Positions 1 to 9,080 of a DNA stretch of 58,293 nucleotides are shown here, piece after piece. Both the position numbers and the translations under genes were made by a program. Each line of letters begins with the position of its first letter. Positions within the stretch are counted from its first letter, which is position 1. The notes beneath the pieces are model-generated. The model was given only the letters and a program-made list of their open reading frames with translations. It was not told where the DNA came from and ran no database searches. Origin of the DNA: Verrucomicrobiota bacterium (GTDB lineage: Bacteria > Verrucomicrobiota > Verrucomicrobiia > Opitutales > Opitutaceae); contig JAEZUE010000052.1 in assembly GCA_023443455.1 (NCBI GenBank), positions 1 to 58,293 of the forward strand, written 5' to 3'.

Positions 1-37
1 GCAGCGCGAATCTCCATCTCTCGACTACGCCCGGAAA

Positions 38-1492
38 TCAGGAAAGCCCTTCCTCTCTCGTCAGCCCTCCGCACGCTGAACACCAGCGCCTTGCGTCAGC
101 CGTGCCCGCCCTATGGGATGCTTGTGAGAAAGGAACCTTCCACTGAATCCCACTTTCATTGCCATACATTAACCTTATATCCCGCTGATATTGACCACTA
201 TGGTCAGCCCGTCCCTTCCCGAATCCATACATTCCTTTCATATCGTAACATTCTTCGAAGCACGGAGGGCAGGCGGGATCACCGTTCGCAGGATTTCCGA
301 GAGCGCGTGTTTGCGGTCGCGAGATGAACGACATGATTTCATGCCCATCCGCAACTGATCGCAAAAAATAACGTGTCTCAAAACCAGCCGGATTGTTTGC
401 CGGAACCACCCATGTAAGCGATAAACTTGGAGTGCTATTTTCGTAAGTATACTCACCGGCTCCAATTCGGTCATCCGGTTTAGCATGTTTCGCATTGAAG
501 ATCCAGTTTACAGGAATCGCAAGAGGCACACGCGGCCACAAATCAAATGGCAGGCTCTGTAAGGGCACTGGGGGTATTGGCACTATTCCATAGGTCGTTC
601 CTTTCGTTAACCAAAAGTCATCCTCATTCTGGTACGCAAAACATTTTGCGCCGCTTCGGGTGTTGATGTCGGAGAAGTACCCGCCCCACCCTCCATCTAT
701 TGCAAACTCGGGAGTCGGACATGCCAAGTCGGCATCAACAAGGTCTACTTCGGGCGCTGGCCGTACTTGGGGATTATATAACGGATCGCTCGGCTGAGGA
801 AAATACGCACTCATCGATACCGCAGCCTCCATTGCAATGTACGTTTTTGCGATCATACCTTGCTTGAGGGCCTCGCTGGCGCAGGCATTTCCAAGGCTAT
901 GCGCAACAACGCTGATATCGGGTTTGCCCCCGAACATCGTTCGCACTTCTGAATCGACAAATTTCCTCAACGATGCTCCGGCCTTAAATGAGCGATACTC
1001 GCCGGAATTGAATATTGAGAGATTCTCCCGCCCGGGCATGAGAAAGCCACCACTGTCATCTAGAACGGTATTCCATCGAAATGCCACAAAGCGTCCGCGA
1101 TACCCTTCCCACCACAACCGTTTGTAAAACGATTCGCCGTACCCAAGTTGGGTTGGAATTGTAAGATCGATGCCATGAACAAAAACAATGCATTTGGGCT
1201 CTTCGTCGATTGCCGGTTCGAAATTATGGGAATTCGGCGCAGAAAAACTCTCTCCGGGGTACCCGAGGCCGAACGTCAGATTTGCGGGATCAATATCTAA
1301 TGCACCGTTCGAATTCATGACATGATACGGGAACAGAGGATTCGAAGTCGCAACACTGATCTCCCATGGAAGAGTGAAATCCGGTGCCGGTAGACTATGA
1401 CCACGCAGGTACATACGTCTGATATTCTTGATCTCAAGATCAACCGGTAGCCCCGTACCGACCTCGCGATACCCGCCCCCCTTTTGTTTCAC
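38..1492 (-). CDS. alpha/beta-hydrolase-like protein, possibly N-terminally truncated
   Basis: A 484-residue protein. It contains CIVFVHGID (about residues 101-109), the strand and oxyanion turn of alpha/beta hydrolases, and ISVVAHSLGN (about 193-202), a nucleophile elbow with the serine in an A-H-S-L-G context. This suggests a serine hydrolase or lipase-like fold; the substrate is unknown. The start (MKQKGGG) has no signal peptide and no convincing ribosome site. It lies about 15 bp from a small repeat (1508-1592), so the frame may be the tail of a larger gene cut by rearrangement. Base composition is clearly lower in G+C than the rest of the window, suggesting foreign origin. The fold is moderately supported, the function is not. 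Confidence 0.6.
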   Translation of the reverse strand: MKQKGGGYREVGTGLPVDLEIKNIRRMYLRGHSLPAPDFTLPWEISVATSNPLFPYHVMNSNGALDIDPANLTFGLGYPGESFSAPNSHNFEPAIDEEPKCIVFVHGIDLTIPTQLGYGESFYKRLWWEGYRGRFVAFRWNTVLDDSGGFLMPGRENLSIFNSGEYRSFKAGASLRKFVDSEVRTMFGGKPDISVVAHSLGNACASEALKQGMIAKTYIAMEAAVSMSAYFPQPSDPLYNPQVRPAPEVDLVDADLACPTPEFAIDGGWGGYFSDINTRSGAKCFAYQNEDDFWLTKGTTYGIVPIPPVPLQSLPFDLWPRVPLAIPVNWIFNAKHAKPDDRIGAGEYTYENSTPSLSLTWVVPANNPAGFETRYFLRSVADGHEIMSFISRPQTRALGNPANGDPACPPCFEECYDMKGMYGFGKGRADHSGQYQRDIRLMYGNESGIQWKVPFSQASHRAGTADARRWCSACGGLTREEGLS

Positions 1493-1507
1493 GAGAAACA
1501 GGAGCGG

Positions 1508-1592
1508 AATAAGGGGTCATTACGTTAACTTTGACATCCCACCCTCGTCTGATTTCCTCCCTCCATGGAGGGGAAATTAAGGAGTCATTACG
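1508..1592. repeat. pair of short direct repeats AAGGRGTCATTACG
   Basis: AATAAGGGGTCATTACG (1508-1524) recurs as ATTAAGGAGTCATTACG (1576-1592), 68 bp apart, with the palindrome CCCTCCATGGAGGG near 1563 between them. From general knowledge, similar AAGGGGTCA motifs occur near REP-associated transposase genes, but no such gene is present here. The pair lies at the 5' edge of the hydrolase-like gene. Confidence 0.45.
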
Positions 1593-1831
1593 ATATGTTT
1601 GCAATTAAGCCTATCTTAACGGGTCAAACCCTAATGTCTGTGGTTTGATCATGGCTCCCCTCGAAACGCCGAAATCCTTGGCGGATTCCGCTACCTCGGA
1701 GCGGTCCTACCGCAGACGCATCGGCGGTGACCGGTCGACGGCTGGCTGAACAGTTTGTCGCACAACCCCGGTTCACCGGGACAGTTCGCCCTACCGTGGA
1801 AATAGATAATCGCTGCCCGGGCGAGCGGATT

Positions 1832-1908
1832 GCCACCTCGGCGCGGTGGCCTACAGCGCATCGCCGCTCTGGGCAAGCCACGGGCCAGATCGGCGCCCTG
1901 GCCTACAG
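1832..1908 (+). repeat. REP-like element, CTACAG family
   Basis: A 25-nt segment at 1832-1856, beginning GCCACCTCGGCGCGGTGG and ending GGCCTACAG, is an exact inverted match to 29772-29796. A second segment, CGCCCTGGCCTACAG (1894-1908), matches 29820-29834. GCCACC/GGTGGC forms an internal hairpin and the CTAC end is the reverse complement of the GTAG foot seen in the other REPs of this window. Confidence 0.7.
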
Positions 1909-1929
1909 TGCCGAGCGCCTTCCGGGTTA

Positions 1930-2045
1930 GTGCCCGTCAGTGTGCGTTAGTGGTTTCAATATTCCGGGGCCGAAGGATCGCTGCTCTGGCGAGCAGCGCC
2001 ACGCGCCGGTCCGGATCAGTGGCCATTAGTATGTATAAGTGGTTC
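1930..2045 (+). repeat. degenerate word repeats of the CAGTG-CATTAGTGG type
   Basis: GTCAGTGTGCGTTAGTGG (about 1936-1953) and ATCAGTGGCCATTAGTATG (2015-2033) followed by TATAAGTGGTT are variants of one word string. Related forms occur at 2361-2385 and 55477-55502. Units are about 7-9 nt with a conserved AGTG. Function unknown. Confidence 0.5.
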
Positions 2046-2350
2046 CACTTCTCCGAGGTTCGATGCTCTGACGAGTTCCGCTACCGGGCACGAAACGCTC
2101 ACGCGTTCCGCCACGGTACGCTGGTCTCACGACCATCGCCACGGGGCAGGTCGGGGTTCATCGGCAGATGGCTGAACGGCTTCGCCGTTCAGCTACGGTG
2201 GCGAGCCCGATAAACTCGCGCCCGCATCGCTCAAGACGCCAAGTCGCCAAGATTCGGAAAGAGGGTCGGATTGGCCGGTGCCTGAACCTCTGCGCCTCTG
2301 CGTCTCTGCGCGAGAAGACTGTCCTGGAATCGCTGCTCTCACGAGCAGCG
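1979..2350. repeat. array of variable-stem hairpins with TCAC/TGGC loops
   Basis: CGCTGCTC-TGGC-GAGCAGCG (1979-1998), AACGC-TCAC-GCGTT (2094-2107), TGGTC-TCAC-GACCA (2112-2125), GCTGAACGGC-TTC-GCCGTTCAGC (2171-2193) and CGCTGCTC-TCAC-GAGCAGCG (2331-2350). Stems differ in sequence and length but pair perfectly. Most loops read TCAC or a close variant. Most stems are followed within a few bases by a CCACG- or ACACG-type box. No protein frame fits. Confidence 0.6.
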
Positions 2351-2570
2351 ACACGGGCCGGATCAGTGCTCATAAGTGTGTATGAGACTAGAAACGCCAG
2401 TTCGGGCAGGTCACAGAGGCCAAGAAGAGCCGGAACGAGAACACGGAGAGGAACTTGGGTATTCGCAATGTGGTCCGGCCTACTCCCCCCAAATGGTGAG
2501 TCTCTCCGGCTTCTAGTTTTCTCCGAACTCCCTGTGTACTCCTGCCTTACCTCTGAGACCTCAGTGTCCA
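2233..2570. repeat. arrays of 8-mer words (GCCAAG and CTCTGCG types)
   Basis: Four short arrays: AAGACGCCAAGTCGCCAAGA at 2233-2252; CTCTGCG units with period 8 at 2287-2315; CACAGAGG...ACACGGAGAGG at 2412-2451; and CTGTGTACTCC...CTCTGAGACCTC near 2531-2562. Each repeats a 7/8-base word with substitutions. They belong to the word-repeat class seen at many other gene leaders in this window. Confidence 0.6.
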
Positions 2571-2928
2571 ACTGCTTTGTTTAGGATGACACACCGTTGG
2601 TGCGGTCCTGGCACGGTTCCAACACTCCCGAGGTCAAATTCCGCACCCGCGATGGAGCGGGGATGGCGTTTTTGGGTGTCACCGCCTCGCCGCGAGTCGC
2701 GTTCTCGGAGGCTGGAACCATCAGCGCCCAAGGATGGCCCCTCCCCCACCGCCGCCCGGTCTCCACCGCCTGACGACGCAGGGACCAGGCGGTTGCGGGG
2801 CTGGTCCTGAAGCATCGCAAATCCCGGCCCACCCCCGGTGTACCGAGGCTACTATCCAGTTTCGAAACAGGAAACGGCGTGCCCTCCGCGCCGTTCTCCC
2901 CTTTCTTCGCTCCCGACACTGCTCGCCG

Positions 2929-2993
2929 GTGACCGACCACCGGCCACCTGCTACCGCCCACCGACAACTGTCCACCGACCACCGACAACCGGC
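2929..2993 (+). repeat. word array of ACCGACCACCGACAAC type abutting a start codon
   Basis: About eight units related to CCACCGA/CCGACAA with period 7-8 (ACCGACCACC, CCACCTGCTACCG, CCCACCGACAACTG, CCACCGACCACCGACAACC). The array ends five bases before the GTG proposed as the start of the first glycosyltransferase, so it occupies its 5' leader. Confidence 0.65.
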
Positions 2994-2997
2994 CCCC

Positions 2998-4260
2998 GTG
3001 CTCCTCCTCTCGCATCCAACCGGCAATGCCAATGTCCGCCACGCCGCCCTCGGCCTGGCGCGGGCCGGTTTGTTGGCGGAGTTCCGCACCTGCCTCGCGG
3101 TCGATCCGGCCGCGGCGTGGCTGCGCCTGCTGCCCGGCGGAGTCGCCGCGCAGATCCGTCGGCGTGCGGTACCGGAGGAGCTGCGCGCTCTCGCGCGGGG
3201 ACGACCGCTGCGGGAAATCGCCCGCCTGGCACTGGGCCGCAGCGGACTCGGTTCGGCGCTCACTCGACACGAAACGGGGCTGTTCAGCGTCGACGCGATC
3301 TACCGCGATCTCGACCGGGCCTGCGCGCGCCGGCTGCGGCGCGGCGGGATCGACGGCATCTATGCCTACGAGGACGGCGCGCTCGCCTCGTTTCGGGCGG
3401 CCAAGCAGGGCGGGCTCGCCACCTTCTACGACCAGCCGATCGGTTACTGGCGCGCGGCGCGCCGCATCCTCGCAGAGGAGGCCGAGCGCGAGCCGGAATG
3501 GGCCGGCACCATCGTGGGCAACCGCGACAGCGCGGAGAAGACCGACCGCAAGGACGAGGAGCTGCGCTTGGCCGAGGTGGTCTTCGCCGCAACCTCCTTC
3601 ACCAAGACCACGCTGGCCGACCATCCCGGCTTCACCGCCCCGGTGCACGTGATCCCCTACGGCGCCCCCGTCACCCGGAGCGACACCGTGCGCTCGCCGT
3701 ACGCCTCGCGGGAAAAACCGTTGCGCGTGCTCTACGTGGGGTCGCTCGGCCAGCGCAAGGGCCTCTCGTATCTTTTCGCGGCGGCCAAGCTCGCCGGTCG
3801 GTCGATCGCGCTGACGGTCGTCGGCACCAAACCGGCCGAGCCGTGCACCGCGCTCGAGGTCGCGCTGGGGAGCCACCATTGGATCGCCTCGCTCCCGCAC
3901 GGCGAAGTGCTCGAGCGGATGCGGAACAGCGATGTGCTCGTTTTCCCCTCCCTCTTCGAGGGCTTCGGACTGGTGATTCTCGAGGCCATGGCCCAGGGCG
4001 TGCCGGTGATCACGACCCCGCACACCGCGGGGCCCGACATCATCACCGACGGGGTCGACGGCTTCATCGTGCCGATCCGCGATGCCACCGCGATCGCGGC
4101 GCGGCTCGACCTTCTCCACCACGACCGCGAGCGGCTGGCCACGATGGGCGAGGCTGCCCGCCGCCGGGCGGCCACGTTCACTTGGTCCGCCTACGAAGCC
4201 ACCGTGGCCCGCGTGGTTGGCGGGCATCTCGCTTCGCCCCGCCCCCCGATCTCGCCGTGA
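2998..4260 (+). CDS. GT4-family glycosyltransferase
   Basis: Predicted retaining GT-B glycosyltransferase, 420 residues from the GTG start at 2998. The frame stays open upstream, but those codons translate a repeat array, so I place the start where the protein-like sequence begins (VLLLSHPTG). C-terminal features: LRVLYVGSLGQRKGLSYL (nucleotide-sugar domain strand) and FPSLFEGFGLVILEAMAQG, the E-x7-E motif of GT4 enzymes. It should transfer a sugar from a nucleotide donor to a lipid-linked or nascent polysaccharide at the cytoplasmic face. It is the first gene of a seven-gene operon and overlaps the next by GTGA. Donor and acceptor are unknown. Confidence 0.88.
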   Translation: MLLLSHPTGNANVRHAALGLARAGLLAEFRTCLAVDPAAAWLRLLPGGVAAQIRRRAVPEELRALARGRPLREIARLALGRSGLGSALTRHETGLFSVDAIYRDLDRACARRLRRGGIDGIYAYEDGALASFRAAKQGGLATFYDQPIGYWRAARRILAEEAEREPEWAGTIVGNRDSAEKTDRKDEELRLAEVVFAATSFTKTTLADHPGFTAPVHVIPYGAPVTRSDTVRSPYASREKPLRVLYVGSLGQRKGLSYLFAAAKLAGRSIALTVVGTKPAEPCTALEVALGSHHWIASLPHGEVLERMRNSDVLVFPSLFEGFGLVILEAMAQGVPVITTPHTAGPDIITDGVDGFIVPIRDATAIAARLDLLHHDRERLATMGEAARRRAATFTWSAYEATVARVVGGHLASPRPPISP

Positions 4261-5594
4261 AACCCGAAACGCTCATCAAATCGCTGATCTGGCTCTACGT
4301 CGCGCTGCTCATCTTCGAGGGAGCCCTGCGCAAATGGGTGCTGCCGGGGCTGTCGGACGCGCTCCTGGTCGTGCGCGACCCGGTGGTGATCCTGATCTAC
4401 CTGCTCGCGCTCGGGCAGGCCCGGTTTCCCTTCAATGGCTGGCTGACCATGGCGCTGGCCCTCGCCTGCGCCTCGCTCTGCGGTTCGTTCCTGGCCGGCC
4501 AGGACAATGTGTACGTCACACTCTACGGATTGCGGACCAACTACATGCACCTTCCCCTGATCTGGGTAATGGCGAACGTGCTCACCCGCCGCGACGTCGA
4601 GCGGATCTGCCAGGCGCTGCTGCTGCTCGCCATCCCGATGACCGGCCTGATGGTCCTGCAATACAACGCGTCGCCGACCGACTACATCAACCGCGGCGTC
4701 GGCACCGACGAGGGCATGGGGCAGATCTACGGTGCGCTCGGGCACATCCGTCCCCCGGGTTTCTTCTCCTTCATCACCGGCCCCAACCTCTTCTATCCTC
4801 TGGTCACCGGTCTGCTCTTCGCCCAACTGCACGCCCGGCGGCGCCTGTGGTGGCCCCTGCTCGCGCTTTGTGGAATGGCCATCGCCATCGCGATTCCCGT
4901 TTCGATCAGCCGTGCGCTCTTCGTCGCCAGTGCCATGGTCGGCGCCGTGTATCTGGTCAGCCTGCTGCGCACCGGATTCCTCAACAAAGGCGTGCTCCGG
5001 CTCGCCCTGATCGGCGCCGTCGTACTCGTCGGCCTCGGCTACCTCCCCATCTTCGACAGCGCACGCGAGGCATTCCTCTCCCGCTGGGTAACTGCGGCCA
5101 GTGGCAACGCGGTCGGGATCGACTCGGTCACCGATCGCGTGTTCGGCGGTGGCGACTACCTCGCGGACGTGCTCTCGCAAACCACACTTTTCGGCCACGG
5201 CATCGGCATGGGCTCGAGCGTCGCCGCCAAACTGACCACCGGACAGGTCGGTTTTCTTCTCGCCGAAAACGAATGGGCCAAAGTCCTGCTCGAACTCGGT
5301 CTCGTGCTCGGCCTCGCGTTCCTCGCCTACCGCTTCGTCCTCGCGCTCGCCATCTCGTGGCGCAGCGTGCAATGGTGGTGGGCCGAGCGCGACGCGCTGC
5401 CCCTGCTCCTGACCAGCGCCTCCGTCATCCCCATCCTCTCGGGACAATGGGCCCAACCCACCATCCTCGGCTTCACGGTCGTCGGCAGCGGCCTCGCCCT
5501 CGGAGCCATGCAGCATGAGGAAGACGACGAGGATCTCGGGGAGGACGACCATCTCGAGGAGGACGACCACGACGTTGCGGAGGATTCCACGTGA
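4257..5594 (+). CDS. O-antigen ligase/polymerase-like membrane protein
   Basis: A 445-residue multi-spanning protein with about ten hydrophobic segments, beginning LIWLYVALLIFEGALRKW. LRTNYMHLPLIW and a large hydrophilic segment in the second half fit the Wzy/WaaL-like superfamily, which polymerises or ligates lipid-linked glycans on the periplasmic side. The GTG start overlaps the previous stop (GTGA). The last about 25 residues are strongly acidic (DDEDLGEDDHLEEDD), an unusual cytoplasmic or periplasmic tail. Its position between glycosyltransferases supports a role as polymerase of the exopolysaccride made here. Family assignment rests on topology and context, not on a catalytic residue. 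Confidence 0.75.
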   Translation: MKPETLIKSLIWLYVALLIFEGALRKWVLPGLSDALLVVRDPVVILIYLLALGQARFPFNGWLTMALALACASLCGSFLAGQDNVYVTLYGLRTNYMHLPLIWVMANVLTRRDVERICQALLLLAIPMTGLMVLQYNASPTDYINRGVGTDEGMGQIYGALGHIRPPGFFSFITGPNLFYPLVTGLLFAQLHARRRLWWPLLALCGMAIAIAIPVSISRALFVASAMVGAVYLVSLLRTGFLNKGVLRLALIGAVVLVGLGYLPIFDSAREAFLSRWVTAASGNAVGIDSVTDRVFGGGDYLADVLSQTTLFGHGIGMGSSVAAKLTTGQVGFLLAENEWAKVLLELGLVLGLAFLAYRFVLALAISWRSVQWWWAERDALPLLLTSASVIPILSGQWAQPTILGFTVVGSGLALGAMQHEEDDEDLGEDDHLEEDDHDVAEDST

Positions 5595-6739
5595 GCACGC
5601 CGCCCATCGTCCTCGTCGGCAACTTCGCCCCCGACGCGCAGCAAAGCATGCTGCGCTTCGTGCAGTTGATGGAACGCGAGCTGACCGCCCGCGGGGTGGA
5701 CGTGCACACCGCCGCCCCCCGGCCGCACCTGGCGAAGCTCGCGCGCCCCTACCGCTACTCCGGCTGGCCGAAGCTGCTCGGCTACGTCGACAAGTTCATC
5801 CTCTTCCCCCGCACCCTGCGGCGCCTCGCAAGAGACAACCCCGCCGCCGTCTTCCATATCGTCGACCACGCCAACGCCGTCTACCTGCCCCATCTGCCCG
5901 CACGCACGGTCGTCACCTGCCACGACCTGTTGCAGATCCGCGCGGCCCGTGGCGAGCTTCCCCGGCAAAGCGTGGGCCGCTCCGGCCGGCGCTACCAGGA
6001 ATGGATCCGGCGCAACCTCGCCCGGGCACCGCTCACCGCCTGCGTATCCTGGGCGACCCGACGCGACCTGATCCGCATCGCCGGCATCGCCCCGGCCCGG
6101 GTCGCCGTGGTGCCGAACGGCCTCAATCACGATTTCCGGCGGGTCGAGTCCGGCGTGGCCTGGAGCCGCCTGGCCGGCCTCGGCGCCGAGGCCGCCCCGC
6201 TCGCCCCCGACGAATCGTTCCTGCTCAATGTCGGCGGCGGCCAATGGTACAAGAACCGCCCCGGCCTGCTCCGCCTCTTCCACCAGCTGCGTTCGCGCCA
6301 CCACTACGCCGGCCGCCTGGTCATGGTCGGCAAAGCGCTCTCCCCCACCGACCGCGCGCTCGCCGACTCGCTCGGGTTCGGCCACGCCCTCGTGTCGCTG
6401 CAGAATGTCTCCGCCCCGGTGCTGGAGGGTCTCTACTCCGTCGCCGACGGCCTGCTGTTCCCCTCGTGGGAGGAGGGTTTCGGTTGGCCCGTGCTCGAGG
6501 CCCAGGTCTGCGGCTGCCGGGTCTTCACCTCCAACCGCCCGCCGATGACCGAGGTCGGCGGCGAGGCCGCCGTCTATTTCGACCCGGCCGATCCCGAACA
6601 GGCCGCAACCATCGTCGCCGAGGCCCTGCGCGACACGCCACCGTTCAACCAGGCGGGCCAACGCAACGCCGGCAACTTCACCACCGCCGCGATGATCGAC
6701 GGCTACCTCGAACTCTACGCCCGCGCGGCCCACGCATGA
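5591..6739 (+). CDS. GT4-family glycosyltransferase
   Basis: 382 residues, GTG start overlapping the previous stop. The N-terminal domain carries TVVTCHDLLQIRAARGE, typical of mannosyl/rhamnosyl-type GT4 enzymes. The C-terminal domain has LLNVGGGQWYKNRPGLLRLF and FPSWEEGFGWPVLEAQVCG (E-x7-E donor-binding motif), then PPMTEVGG. It resembles the last glycosyltransferase of the operon (9625-10752) in the CHDL and LNVG...KNR segments, so the two are probably paralogues adding related linkages. Sugar specificity cannot be read from the sequence. Confidence 0.88.
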   Translation: MSTPPIVLVGNFAPDAQQSMLRFVQLMERELTARGVDVHTAAPRPHLAKLARPYRYSGWPKLLGYVDKFILFPRTLRRLARDNPAAVFHIVDHANAVYLPHLPARTVVTCHDLLQIRAARGELPRQSVGRSGRRYQEWIRRNLARAPLTACVSWATRRDLIRIAGIAPARVAVVPNGLNHDFRRVESGVAWSRLAGLGAEAAPLAPDESFLLNVGGGQWYKNRPGLLRLFHQLRSRHHYAGRLVMVGKALSPTDRALADSLGFGHALVSLQNVSAPVLEGLYSVADGLLFPSWEEGFGWPVLEAQVCGCRVFTSNRPPMTEVGGEAAVYFDPADPEQAATIVAEALRDTPPFNQAGQRNAGNFTTAAMIDGYLELYARAAHA

Positions 6740-7935
6740 GCACGTCCCCCATCCGCCTTCTTCGCGTGCTCCACTCGCTCGACCCCGCCGGCGGCGGGCC
6801 CGGAGCGGGCGTGCGCTCGGTCACGCCGGTGTTGGCCACGCGCGCCGTGGCCACCGAGATCGTCACCGTCGATGCGCCCGAGGCGGGCCACACCTGCCCC
6901 GGGGCGGTCTGCCACCGCATCGGCCCGAGCCCGCACGCCAACGGCTATTGCCCGGCGCTGCGGCCCTGGCTGCGCCGCGAACTCCCGCGCTTCGACGCCG
7001 CCGTGCTCCACGGCCTGTGGCAGTATCATGGGTACGCCCTCTGGCGCGAGGCGCGCCGCACCCGCACGCCCTACTTCGTCTACCCGCACGGCATGCTCGA
7101 TCCGTGGTTCAACCGGTCGTATCCGTTGAAACATCTCAAGAAGGCCGCGTACTGGTGGTTCGTCGAGTCGCACGTGCTGCGCCACGCCGCGGGAGTGCTC
7201 TTCACCTGCGAGGAGGAGCGCCGGCTCGCCCGCACCGCGTTCAAACCGTGGTCCTGCCGCGAGGTCGTGGTCAACTACGGCTGCGCCGCGCCTCCGCCCC
7301 CGACCTCCGCCCAGCACGAGGCATTTCGCGCGCTCTGCCCGGAGCTCGGCGATCGCCCCTATCTGCTTTTCCTCAGCCGCATCCACGAGAAGAAGGGCGT
7401 CGACCTGCTGCTCGGAGCCTACGCGGCCTTGGTGCGGGCCGCCACGGCCGGCACCGCACCGCCCGCGCTCGTCGTCGCCGGCCCTTCGGCCGACCCGAAC
7501 TACCTCGCCACCCTCCAACAACAGGCCAGCACCATCCCCGCCCCCGGCCTCGTGCTTTGGCCGGGAATGCTCGGCGGGGCCGCGAAATGGGGCGCGTTCC
7601 GCGGCGCCGAGGCCTTCGTCCTGCCCTCCCATCAGGAGAACTTCGGCATCGCCGTCGCCGAGGCCCTCGCCTGCGGCACGCCGGTCCTCATCTCCAACCA
7701 GGTCAATATCTGGCGCGAGGTGCTCGCCGATCGCGCCGCACTCGTCGAACCCGACACCGCCGCCGGCGCGAACAACCTGCTCGCTGCCTGGCTGGGCCGC
7801 ACCGTCGCCGAACGCGCGCAGATGCGGGCTGCCGCCGCGGCCTGTTTCGAACGCCGCTTCGAGATCTCCCGCGCCGCCGACTCGTTGGTGGTGGAACTCC
7901 ACGACGTACTCGCCCGCCACCCGCGCCCGGCCTAG
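6736..7935 (+). CDS. GT4-family glycosyltransferase
   Basis: 399 residues from the ATG at 6736, overlapping the previous stop (ATGA). The N-terminus RVLHSLDPAGGGPGAGV has the glycine-rich loop that follows the first strand in GT-B enzymes. YVYPHGMLDPW and SRIHEKKGVDLLLGAY are typical of GT4 enzymes of the exopolysaccharide type. The donor-site motif is LPSHQENFGIAVAEALACG. Translational coupling on both sides argues for stoichiometric production with the other operon proteins. Acceptor unknown. Confidence 0.88.
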   Translation: MSTSPIRLLRVLHSLDPAGGGPGAGVRSVTPVLATRAVATEIVTVDAPEAGHTCPGAVCHRIGPSPHANGYCPALRPWLRRELPRFDAAVLHGLWQYHGYALWREARRTRTPYFVYPHGMLDPWFNRSYPLKHLKKAAYWWFVESHVLRHAAGVLFTCEEERRLARTAFKPWSCREVVVNYGCAAPPPPTSAQHEAFRALCPELGDRPYLLFLSRIHEKKGVDLLLGAYAALVRAATAGTAPPALVVAGPSADPNYLATLQQQASTIPAPGLVLWPGMLGGAAKWGAFRGAEAFVLPSHQENFGIAVAEALACGTPVLISNQVNIWREVLADRAALVEPDTAAGANNLLAAWLGRTVAERAQMRAAAAACFERRFEISRAADSLVVELHDVLARHPRPA

Positions 7936-7946
7936 CTTCATCCTCC

Positions 7947-9080
7947 ATGCGCATCACCATCGTCCAAGGGGCGTTCTTCCCGGTCCCGCCGATCCTGGGC
8001 GGAGCGGTCGAAAAGGTCTGGCACGGGCTCGGCCGCGAGTTCGCCCTGCGCGGCCACGACGTACTGCACATTTCCCGACGCCATCCCCGGCTCCCCCCGA
8101 CGGAGCAGATCGGCGGCGTGCGCCATGTGCGGGTGTCGGGCTTCGGCCAGCCCAGGTCGCTGGCCATGCTCAAGCTGTGCGATCTGCTCTACACCCTCGC
8201 CGTGCGCCGCTGCCTGCCGCCGGCCGACATCCTCGTATCCAACACCTTTTGGCTGCCGCTGTTGGTGCGCGCACCGCAGTTCGGCCGGATGGTCGTGCAT
8301 GTCGCCCGTTTCCCGCGCGGCCAGATGCGCCACTACCGGCACGCGGCCTGCCTGCAGGGCGTGTCGGGCCCCGTCGCCCGGGCGATCCGCGAGGAGCTCG
8401 GGCCGGCCGCGGCGCCCCGCGTCTGCGTGGTGCCCAACCCGATCGCCCGGCGCGCCACCGAACTTCCGTCGCCACTGGCCCGCCACCCAGTCGTGCTCTA
8501 CACGGGCCGGATCCACCCCGAGAAGGGCCTCGATCTGCTCATCGGCTCCTGGCAGCGCGCCAGCCCCCTCCTGCCGGGCTGGCGCCTGCGCATCGTCGGC
8601 CCGTGGAAGACCGCCCAGGGCGGTGGCGGCGCCGATTACCTCGCGCGACTCGCGCAGGAGGCCGGCGCGCTGCCCGTCGATTTCGTCGAACCGATCTACG
8701 ACCAGGAGTCACTTGATCGCGAATACAGATCGGCCTCGTTGTTCGTCTATCCCTCGCTGGCGTTGAAGGGCGAGTCCTTTGGCCTCGCGCCGCTCGAGGC
8801 GATGGCCTTCGGCACCCCGGCGATCGTCTCCGGCCTCGCCTGCTTCCGCGACTTCATCGTGCCCGAGGAGAACGGACTGGTCTTCGAACAGGGCGACGGC
8901 AACGCCGGGGGCCTGCTCGCCGAGCGCATCGTCCGGCTCGCCAACGAGCACGAGTTCCGCGCCCGGCTCTCCGCCGCCGCGTGGGAAACCTCGGCCCGCT
9001 TCACCGAGTCCGCCGTGGCCGACGCCTACCTCGACGAGTTCTCCGCCCTGCTCGGCCCCGCCGCCCTTCCCCACCGATGA
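7947..9080 (+). CDS. GT4-family glycosyltransferase
   Basis: 377 residues. N-terminus MRITIVQGAFFPVPPILGGAVEKVW matches the GGxE/VEK start of GT4 enzymes. The C-terminal domain contains LYTGRIHPEKGLDLLIGSW and YPSLALKGESFGLAPLEAMAFG (donor-binding E-x7-E). It begins 11 bp after the preceding stop and overlaps the acyltransferase gene by ATGA. It should act in the cytoplasm on the same lipid-linked glycan as its neighbours. Confidence 0.87.
   Translation: MRITIVQGAFFPVPPILGGAVEKVWHGLGREFALRGHDVLHISRRHPRLPPTEQIGGVRHVRVSGFGQPRSLAMLKLCDLLYTLAVRRCLPPADILVSNTFWLPLLVRAPQFGRMVVHVARFPRGQMRHYRHAACLQGVSGPVARAIREELGPAAAPRVCVVPNPIARRATELPSPLARHPVVLYTGRIHPEKGLDLLIGSWQRASPLLPGWRLRIVGPWKTAQGGGGADYLARLAQEAGALPVDFVEPIYDQESLDREYRSASLFVYPSLALKGESFGLAPLEAMAFGTPAIVSGLACFRDFIVPEENGLVFEQGDGNAGGLLAERIVRLANEHEFRARLSAAAWETSARFTESAVADAYLDEFSALLGPAALPHR

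Larger units (their letters stand above)
1493..2997. other. gene-free repeat-rich spacer
   Basis: No frame here looks like a real gene. The stretch holds a short direct repeat (1508-1592), a REP-like segment (1832-1908), an array of hairpins with conserved loops (1979-2350), and several arrays of degenerate 7/8-mer words (1930-1957, 2013-2045, 2233-2315, 2361-2385, 2411-2570, 2929-2993). It separates the low-G+C hydrolase-like gene from the exopolysaccharide operon. The promoter of that operon should lie here, but I see no clear consensus. Confidence 0.7.

Noticed and set aside
1624..2584. Several short frames in the repeat-rich spacer as genes
   Set aside because: They translate hairpins and word repeats, lack start context and resemble no protein family.
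2929..2993. CRISPR or minisatellite at the word arrays
   Set aside because: Units are 7-8 bp, degenerate and without unique spacers.
2838..4256. Long plus-strand frame running upstream of the polymerase-like gene through the first glycosyltransferase gene
   Set aside because: Its upstream half is out of frame with the GT4 gene and Arg-rich; the membrane protein has its own GTG start at 4257.
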